Below are positions 58,767 to 64,000 of a DNA stretch of 64,000 bases, piece by piece (within the stretch, counting starts at the first letter, position 1; each line of letters opens with the position of its first letter). The stretch covers positions 2,641,440-2,705,439 of the forward strand of contig NZ_JAKUDO010000001.1 in assembly GCF_022436485.1 (NCBI RefSeq), given 5' to 3'. Source of the stretch: Agrococcus sp. ARC_14 (GTDB lineage Bacteria > Actinomycetota > Actinomycetes > Actinomycetales > Microbacteriaceae). The translations under genes were made by a program, and so were the position numbers. The notes under the pieces are model-generated. The model was not told the DNA's origin. It did not search any database and saw only the letters and a list, made by a program, of their open reading frames with translations.

Positions 58767-59519
58767 ATGCGCAGCAACGAGCTCGCGGCACTCGCCGGCG
58801 TCAGCATCCGCACGCTTCGGCACTACCACCAGATCGGTCTGCTCGAGGAGCCAGAGCGCTCGGTCAACCGCTACCGCAAGTACACCGTCCACCACCTCGC
58901 CAAGGTGCTGCGCATCGGCAAGTTCACCGAGCTGGGCATCCCGCTGTCTGAGGTGCAGCGCGTCATCGACGACCCGGTCGCCGCAGCCGAGCTGCTCGAG
59001 GGCATCGACGCACAGGCCGCGGTCGAGATCGACCGGCTCGCGCGCCGCCGCCAGCGGATCGCAGCGCTCAGCAGCGGGGGCGCGCTGCCTGACACCCCCG
59101 ACGCGCTCATCCCCTTCGCCTCGCTGTTCGTGCGGCACGCCTCCACACGCGAGAGCCGGTACGAGAGCGAGCAGCTGGCGCTCGTCGCGCACCTCAGCGG
59201 CGACCCGAGCCTGCCGTGGCTGGTCGCGGGATCCGCGAAGCTGGCGGCAGCGAGCCAGCGCTACCTGCCGCTCGTCGAGCGCTTCGCCCGCATAGCGCCC
59301 GACGCCGGGCCGACCGAGACCGCGTCGCTGGTCGACGAGATGGTGGAGGTGCTGGCCTCGGCGATCGATGTCGCCGCCATCCCTGCGCTGAGCCGCCAGG
59401 CCACCGAGCTGCTGCTGGCACACCAGCGAGCACACCTGAACGATGCGCAGCACTCGATCATGGAGCGCGCGATCGCGCGGCTCGATGCCGACTCCTCAAC
59501 CGACGGCGAGGCGGGGTGA
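58767..59519 (+). CDS. MerR-family transcriptional regulator
   Basis: The 250-residue protein has the MerR DNA-binding domain (SNELAALAGVSIRTLRHYHQ; IGLLEEPERSVNRYRKY; LRIGKFTELGIPLSEV) followed by a coiled-coil helix and a 140-residue C-terminal effector domain without the metal-binding cysteines of MerR/CueR. It is likely a drug-responsive BmrR/TipA-like activator of the preceding MFS gene, from which it is separated by one base. ATG at 58767 preferred over in-frame ATG at 58737, which lies inside the MFS gene. Confidence 0.92.
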   Translation: MRSNELAALAGVSIRTLRHYHQIGLLEEPERSVNRYRKYTVHHLAKVLRIGKFTELGIPLSEVQRVIDDPVAAAELLEGIDAQAAVEIDRLARRRQRIAALSSGGALPDTPDALIPFASLFVRHASTRESRYESEQLALVAHLSGDPSLPWLVAGSAKLAAASQRYLPLVERFARIAPDAGPTETASLVDEMVEVLASAIDVAAIPALSRQATELLLAHQRAHLNDAQHSIMERAIARLDADSSTDGEAG

Positions 59520-59543
59520 ACGAGGCGCGCCGCCGCACCTGAC

Positions 59544-59568
59544 GCCCAACTCCCCGAAAAGGTTGGGC
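59544..59568 (+). terminator. Hairpin after merR
   Basis: GCCCAAC (59544-59550) pairs with GTTGGGC (59562-59568) around an 11-nt loop, 24 bp after the merR stop. Confidence 0.5.
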
Positions 59569-59602
59569 TGTGCTTCCACGAGTTGCACCGCACGCTGGAA
59601 GC

Positions 59603-60553
59603 ATGACCCGCAGACTCCTCTCGATGGCCGGCATCGTCATCGCCGGCACCGTCCTCCTCACCGGCTGCGGCGCCATGGGCGCCGGCAATGTCGCATACGA
59701 GCCCAGCATGGGCTCCTACCCCGATTCGGGCGGCGCAGAGTCGCAGCAGGACGAGAGCGCCGGCGACGGCGACATGGGCGCATCCGGCGGTGAGCCCGGG
59801 CAGGTGGCCGCCGACGAGGATCGCGCCGTCATCGTCACCGGCAGCGTCGCGATGCGCGCGGGCGATCCCTTGCAGGTGGCGGATGCCGTGACGGACGCCA
59901 CCGAGGCACGCGGCGGCACCATCGACCGCAGGGCCGAGGGCGCCTCGACCGACTTCGAGCCGGCCTGGGCCACGCTCACGGTGCGGGTGCCGGCGGTCGA
60001 GGTCGACGGCATGCTCGATGCGCTGCGCGGCCTCGGGGAGGTCACGACGCTCGACCTAGGCGAGGAGGTCGTCACCAACCAGGTGCGCGATCTGGAGGTG
60101 CGCGTGAACGCCTCCCGCGCATCCGTCGAGCGCCTGACCGAGCTGCTCACGACCGCCGCCGACACCGAGACGCTGCTCGAGGTCGAGGCGCAGCTGACAC
60201 AGCGCACCTCCGAGCTCGAGAGCCTGCTCTCGCAGCAGCGCGCGCTCGAGGAGCAGGTGGCGATGTCGACCCTCGAGGTGCAGATCCGCTCGACGACGGT
60301 GGAGGGCCCGACGGGCACGCCCAGCTTCTGGGACGGCCTCGTGAACGGCTGGAACGGCTTCCTCGCCTGGGGCGCCACGTTCCTCTTCGGCTTCGGCCAG
60401 GCGATCCCCGCGCTCGTGATCCTCGCGGTCGTCGGCCTCATCGCGTGGCTCGTCATCCGACGCATCGTGAAGCGGATGCCGGCGCGCACGACGCCGGTCG
60501 AGGGCTCAGCGGTCGTCAACCCGGTGGTCGCTGCGGAGAGCGAGCGCCCCTGA
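59603..60553 (+). CDS. DUF4349 lipoprotein
   Basis: The 316-residue protein has a lipobox (LLTGC, Cys about 22), an acidic Gly/Ser linker, and the DUF4349 domain (AVIVTGSVAMRA; ATLTVRVPAVEVDGMLDAL; VTNQVRDLEVRVNASRASVE). A coiled coil (LLEVEAQLTQRTSELESLLS) and a C-terminal membrane segment (AIPALVILAVVGLIAWLVI) with basic tail follow. It is anchored at both ends, spanning the periplasm-like space. Function unknown; the family is widespread in Gram-positives. CACGCT six bases before the ATG. Confidence 0.92.
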   Translation: MTRRLLSMAGIVIAGTVLLTGCGAMGAGNVAYEPSMGSYPDSGGAESQQDESAGDGDMGASGGEPGQVAADEDRAVIVTGSVAMRAGDPLQVADAVTDATEARGGTIDRRAEGASTDFEPAWATLTVRVPAVEVDGMLDALRGLGEVTTLDLGEEVVTNQVRDLEVRVNASRASVERLTELLTTAADTETLLEVEAQLTQRTSELESLLSQQRALEEQVAMSTLEVQIRSTTVEGPTGTPSFWDGLVNGWNGFLAWGATFLFGFGQAIPALVILAVVGLIAWLVIRRIVKRMPARTTPVEGSAVVNPVVAAESERP

Positions 60554-60632
60554 GCCTGAGGCCCCCAACGCAGCGAGTGCCCGCGCACTTGGGCGCACCA
60601 TCTGGGGTACACGGATGGGGTACATTTCTGGC

Positions 60633-60878
60633 ATGCAGCACGAACCTCCGAGGCCCCCTGCCTACAGCAGCGCCGACATCGCAGCGATCCTCGCCGACCT
60701 CCAGGCCACCGTGAACGAGGCCACCAGCCTCCACGCATGGGCAGAGACCTCCGCCGTCCCCCTCGACCGCATCGTCGCGGGGGCCGACCTCACCTACCTC
60801 CGCCTCCGCGCGCACGACACAGAGGGTTCACCCATCGTGCTGATGCTGCGCGAGCAGCGCTGGCAGCGCGCGATCTGA
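60633..60878 (+). CDS. Small hypothetical protein
   Basis: The 81-residue product (MQHEPPRPPAYSSADIAAIL at its start) has a helical N-terminal part and a C-terminal strand-rich SPIVLMLREQRWQRAI. Codon use matches neighbours. It has no signal peptide or recognised domain. The start could also be ATG at 60615. GGGGTACA occurs twice just upstream (60604, 60617). Weak evidence; it may be expressed or just an open frame. Confidence 0.45.
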   Translation: MQHEPPRPPAYSSADIAAILADLQATVNEATSLHAWAETSAVPLDRIVAGADLTYLRLRAHDTEGSPIVLMLREQRWQRAI

Positions 60879-60977
60879 CCGAGGGAAGCCGACCCCGACG
60901 CGACCCTCTACCAAAGGTTGAAGCTTCGGGGTACACTCAACGCGGTCCCCCCAGCCCGAACCGTCACGAGGTCTCGC

Positions 60978-62297
60978 TTGCGTCGCCGCTCCCTCATCAT
61001 CGCTGTCACCGCCGCTCTCGGCGTCATCGCAGCAGCCGTCGTCGCGCCCGTGACGCCATCCGCCGCTGCCGATGACCTCGCTGAGGTGCAGGAGGCCCAC
61101 TTCGCCGTGATCGACCAGATCGCGTCGTGGGATGCCCTGACGCCGGTGCCGCGGCTCGGCCAGATCGAGGGCGACCCGGTCGCCGGCACGATCGACATCG
61201 GATGGGTCGGGGCCGTGCCGAGCGAGGTGCGCGCGATCGCGGACGCCGCGGCCACGGAGGGCATCGACGTCACCTTCGTGCCGCAGGAGTCGAGCGAGCA
61301 GGAGCTGCTCGAGGTCGCCTACGGGCTGGCTGCATCCATGCCCAGCGACGGCGCCTTCGCGATCGGGATCGGTGCTGACACGCTCTCGGTCGAGGTGCCG
61401 ACGGCAGAGGTCGCCGAGTCCGTCGGCTCCGAGCACATCGCGCTCGAGGGCGAGGTGCTCGACGTCATCGACGATGCCGAGCAGGCCGCCGCCGAGTTCG
61501 GCGCGCAGGTGACGGTCGAGGAGACCGACTCGGCCCCGGTCAACGCCGCGAACACCCAGCTGCAGGCAGGCACGGCGCTCGAGGCCGCATCCGCGGCCAA
61601 CCTCTCCGCCGGCCGCACCAACGACACGAGCGTGCTCTCGGGCGGCATGCGCGTCGAGACGCAGTGGGCGAGCGGCGGCTGGGTCAGCTGCACCTCGGGC
61701 TTCACCGGCACCTTCGGGCACCGCCCGCTCATCGTCACCGCCGCGCACTGCAGCGACTACGCCGACGGCCGCGCGGTGCGCAATGCCGCCGACACCCGCA
61801 TCGGCACGAGCGATCTCGTGCGAGAGCTCAACGACGGCGCCCGCCCCTACGACCTGGGCGTCATCGCTGCCTCCTACGACGCCCGCACGCTCCCCCGCAT
61901 CTACACGAACGAGACCTCGACGGTCAACATCACCCGCTCGCAGAACACCTGGCCGCCGGCCGGCTACCGGCTCTGCTCGTCGGGCCAGGTCACCGGCTGG
62001 AAGTGCGACCTGACCGCCGGCGAGGCCTACGTCACCTGCTACAGCACGCCGCGCGGCGCCGAGTGCATGCACGTGCAGATCGTGCGCTCGAGCGGCGCCT
62101 CGGCCTTCTGCCTCGGCGACTCGGGCGGCCCGATCGTCAGCCTCCCGACCTCGCAGGGGGCGATCGCCGTCGGCGTGGTCTCCGGCGTGAAGTCGAGGGT
62201 GAGCGTGCGCTGCTCGCAGGAGGGGCTCATCGCTCCGATCTCGCAGCTCATGACGGCGGTCGAGGGCCTGCAGCTGCACACGCTCAATCGGCCGTAG
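60978..62297 (+). CDS. Secreted trypsin-like serine protease with long propeptide
   Basis: The 439-residue protein has a Sec signal peptide (SLIIAVTAALGVIAAAVVAP), a pro-region of about 180 residues and a chymotrypsin-like S1 domain. The catalytic triad is His257 (IVTAAHC), Asp292 (YDLGVI) and Ser382 (LGDSGGPIV), with six cysteines positioned for disulfides. It resembles streptogrisin/alpha-lytic-type enzymes. TTG at 60978 is chosen since ACGAGG lies seven bases upstream and TACACT (60932-60937) is a possible -10. A TTG at 60918 would put non-signal residues first. Confidence 0.9.
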   Translation: MRRRSLIIAVTAALGVIAAAVVAPVTPSAAADDLAEVQEAHFAVIDQIASWDALTPVPRLGQIEGDPVAGTIDIGWVGAVPSEVRAIADAAATEGIDVTFVPQESSEQELLEVAYGLAASMPSDGAFAIGIGADTLSVEVPTAEVAESVGSEHIALEGEVLDVIDDAEQAAAEFGAQVTVEETDSAPVNAANTQLQAGTALEAASAANLSAGRTNDTSVLSGGMRVETQWASGGWVSCTSGFTGTFGHRPLIVTAAHCSDYADGRAVRNAADTRIGTSDLVRELNDGARPYDLGVIAASYDARTLPRIYTNETSTVNITRSQNTWPPAGYRLCSSGQVTGWKCDLTAGEAYVTCYSTPRGAECMHVQIVRSSGASAFCLGDSGGPIVSLPTSQGAIAVGVVSGVKSRVSVRCSQEGLIAPISQLMTAVEGLQLHTLNRP

Positions 62298-62324
62298 CGC
62301 GGCCTGCTCAGCGCTGCGGCCCGT

Positions 62325-63297
62325 TCATCTCTGCGGCACCAGCATCTTGAGTGCGCCCGGCAGCACCGAGATCGTGCTCGCGCCGCGGCCGAGCGGCTCG
62401 CCGTCGGCGTAGGCGACGAGGCCCGGCGCATCGACCGACACTCTCGCCGCGCGCGTCGCGGTCGCTTGCGGCCGCTCGAGGTGGCGGCCGGCGAGCAGCA
62501 GCCGGAACAGTCGTACGAGCCGAGCGCGGCCAAGCGCGACGACGTGCGTCCTGTCGAGCTGCCCGTCGTCGGCCTCGCTGCGCGGGCAGATGGGCATGCT
62601 GCCGCCGTAGCTCGGGGTGTTGCCGATCGCGATGAACGTGCCGGGCATCGTCCGCGGCTCGCCATCGTCGATCGTCACCCGGAACGGCAGTGGCTGCAGC
62701 CTCGCGAACTCGAACAGCAGCGCCAGGTAGTTGCGGGGCGGCCGCGCGACCAGCGCAGCCGGTTGGTGCGCTCGCTCACGCGCGCGTCAAAACCGAGCGC
62801 AGCGACGGTGAGGCAGTGCCGCACGCCCGCCTGCGCCTCGATGCGGCCAACGTCGATGCGGCGGGGCACGCCTGTCAGCGCGAGCTTCGCTGCCTCGGCG
62901 GCGTTGGATGCGTCGGTCTGCATCCCGAGTGCGTGCGCCAGGTCGTTGCCGGCACCGGCGGGCACCAGCCCGATCGGCACGGGCGAGCCGGGCTGCGCTG
63001 CCGAGCCAGCCAGAGCGGGTGAGGCGGGCTGCACTGCCGAGCCAGCCAGAGCGGGTGAGGCGGGCTGAGCGGCAGGGCCCAGCAGCACCTCGAGCAGGGT
63101 CGAGAGGGTGCATTCGCCGCCCACCACGCCCAGCGCATCCGGCCGGCTCGCGATCGCCTCGGCGGCCAGCGCCTGCGAGTGGGCGACGTCGGTGCCGACG
63201 AGGGCGACCGCGTCGGCACCGAACGCCCCGACGTGGGATTGACGAGCCCGGCGAGGCGCTTGCCCTCCCCCGGGCGTGCGCCACCGGCCTCAGGCAT
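62325..63297 (-). pseudogene. Decayed duplicate of the lipid kinase gene
   Basis: The segment matches the intact kinase at 50798 in three different frames. RLAGLVNPTSGR is read from 63297, GGECTLSTLL through TNRLRWSRG from about 63240 to 62750, and LALLFEFARLQ to the end from about 62750. A stretch after the P-loop is missing, the catalytic GGDGT has become GGECT, and a 36-bp duplication adds about 26 residues before the PIGLVPAGAGND motif. At least two frameshifts make a working kinase impossible. Confidence 0.9.
62989..63072 (-). repeat. 36-bp tandem repeat in the kinase pseudogene
   Basis: Two near-identical 36-bp units (62989-63024, 63025-63060) and a partial third encode SPALAGSAVQPA-like repeats not present in the intact gene. 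Confidence 0.9.
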
Positions 63298-63892
63298 GCG
63301 CGGCGCCCTCCCGCAGCAGCACGCCGAGGTTGAGGGTGCCGGCAGGGTCGAACTCGGTCTTCACGGCGCGCAGCAAACGCATGCCGACCTCGCCGATCTC
63401 CTGCTCGAGCCACAACGGGTGGTCGCGGCTGATGGCGTGATGGTGCGTGATGGTGCCGCCGCCGAGGATGAGGGTGTCGTGCACCTGCGACTTCACCCCA
63501 CCCCACTGCGCGAGCTGGTCGCCGCGCAGTCCGGCCTCGATCGTGAAGTAGAGCGCGGCGCCTGTCGGGTAGATGGGCGAGGTGTCGCAGAGCACGAGCG
63601 ACTTCGCGCCGTACGCGGGAAGCCCGGCGGTGATCGCCTCGGTGACGGCGCGCCTGAGCGATGCCAGGTTGCTCCAGGTGGTCGAAGTCTCGAGTGTCTC
63701 GCAGAAGACGCCGTGGTCGAGCAGCGCCTCGCGCAGGTAGGGCGCGTTGAAGCGGCCGTGCGCACAGTCGAGCGCGGGCTGCTCGCCGATGCGCGAGCCG
63801 CCGACCGCCACGAGTACGGCGGCCGTGCACTCACGGCGCTCGGCGGCCAGCCCTGGTTCGCCCTCGAGGAGCGGGGGCTGCTGCACGAGTAG
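63290..63892 (-). pseudogene. Truncated duplicate of the FAD-binding oxidase
   Basis: The frame aligns with the last 200 residues of the flavoprotein at 51711: LLEGEPGLAAERRE, HGRFNAPYLREALLDHGVF, SPIYPTGAALYFTIEAG and GTITHHHAISRDH. All the FAD-binding N-terminal part is gone because an IS3-type element begins at about 63893. The stop overlaps the kinase pseudogene start by the same 8 bp as in the intact pair, showing the two were duplicated together. Confidence 0.9.
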
Positions 63893-64000
63893 GTGACAGT
63901 TTCGGTTAGGCCGCAAGGGCCAGGTTCTTGGTCATGATGGTCTCGTACTCGACGGGCGTCAAACGGCCAAGGCGTGGCTGCCGGCGGCGTCGGTGGTAGG
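63893..64000 (-). mobile_element. End of an IS3-family insertion sequence
   Basis: Sequence changes character where the flavoprotein homology stops. The element end seems to begin near GTGACAGTTTCGGTTA. The other end is outside the window, so terminal repeats and target duplication cannot be checked. Confidence 0.75.
63906..64000 (-). CDS. IS3-family transposase, C-terminal fragment
   Basis: The minus-strand frame reads YHRRRRQPRLGRLTPVEYET, then IMTKNLALAA and a stop at 63906. The R-LGRLTPVEYE pattern is the typical C-terminus of IS3/IS3-like DDE integrases (OrfB). Only the last 31 residues are inside the window. Confidence 0.85.
   Translation of the reverse strand, partial: YHRRRRQPRLGRLTPVEYETIMTKNLALAA

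Overview
The window is a piece of chromosome from a GC-rich actinobacterium, most likely Microbacteriaceae. The grounds are very high G+C, GTG/TTG starts, many TAnnnT boxes 6-7 nt before start codons (leaderless mRNAs), a rsmI-metG-tatD-rsmA housekeeping stretch, an actinobacterial Pmt mannosyltransferase, BCCT and MHS transporters, and a CHRD/class F sortase pair. Genus cannot be fixed by eye. I see no tRNA, rRNA, CRISPR array, prophage or complete IS.

Layout. 1-8.2 kb: rsmA, TatD nuclease, metG and rsmI on the minus strand, interleaved with three plus-strand lipoprotein genes of one paralogous family (1606, 2746, 4438) and an SRPBCC protein. 8.2-19 kb: Pmt with a 10-residue tandem repeat, DUF2695 protein, aldo/keto reductase overlapping a (methyl)citrate synthase, BCCT transporter, a low-complexity exported protein, acyl-CoA dehydrogenase and an old-yellow-enzyme reductase. 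18.6-25 kb: a five-gene operon (polysaccharide-deacetylase-like hydrolase, MHS transporter, SDR, ketopantoate-reductase-like enzyme, M20 peptidase) divergent from a double-domain Lrp regulator. 25-27.5 kb: prpD-prpB. 27.6-31.3 kb: a cell-surface block of two coupled lipoproteins, a lipid-anchored class F sortase without a visible catalytic Arg, a CHRD protein without LPXTG, and another lipoprotein.

31-45.5 kb: two helicases (HrpA carries an in-frame palindromic repeat), a cupin, a GntR-MHS transporter-ornithine cyclodeaminase unit, GNAT, an AbiEi/DUF559-like protein and an MFS transporter. 45.8-48.4 kb: a stand-alone asparagine-synthetase-like protein and an LLM flavoenzyme. 48.5-55.6 kb: the most interesting block. 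It holds an operon of alkyl-DHAP-synthase-like flavoprotein, lipid kinase and an exported sulfoquinovosidase-like GH31 whose five sulfoquinovose-binding residues all appear conserved, divergent from TetR-glpD across only 20 bp. 55.7-62.3 kb: aldo/keto reductase, TetR with a coiled-coil tail, MFS pump plus MerR regulator with a clear operator, DUF4349 lipoprotein and a secreted trypsin-like protease. 62.3-64 kb: a decayed second copy of the lipid kinase/flavoprotein pair cut by an IS3-family element that runs off the window.

Together the genes suggest a soil or plant-associated heterotroph that uses propionate, amino acids, amides and plant or cyanobacterial lipids. Short repeats (hyphenated palindromes, minisatellites) are common between and inside genes.
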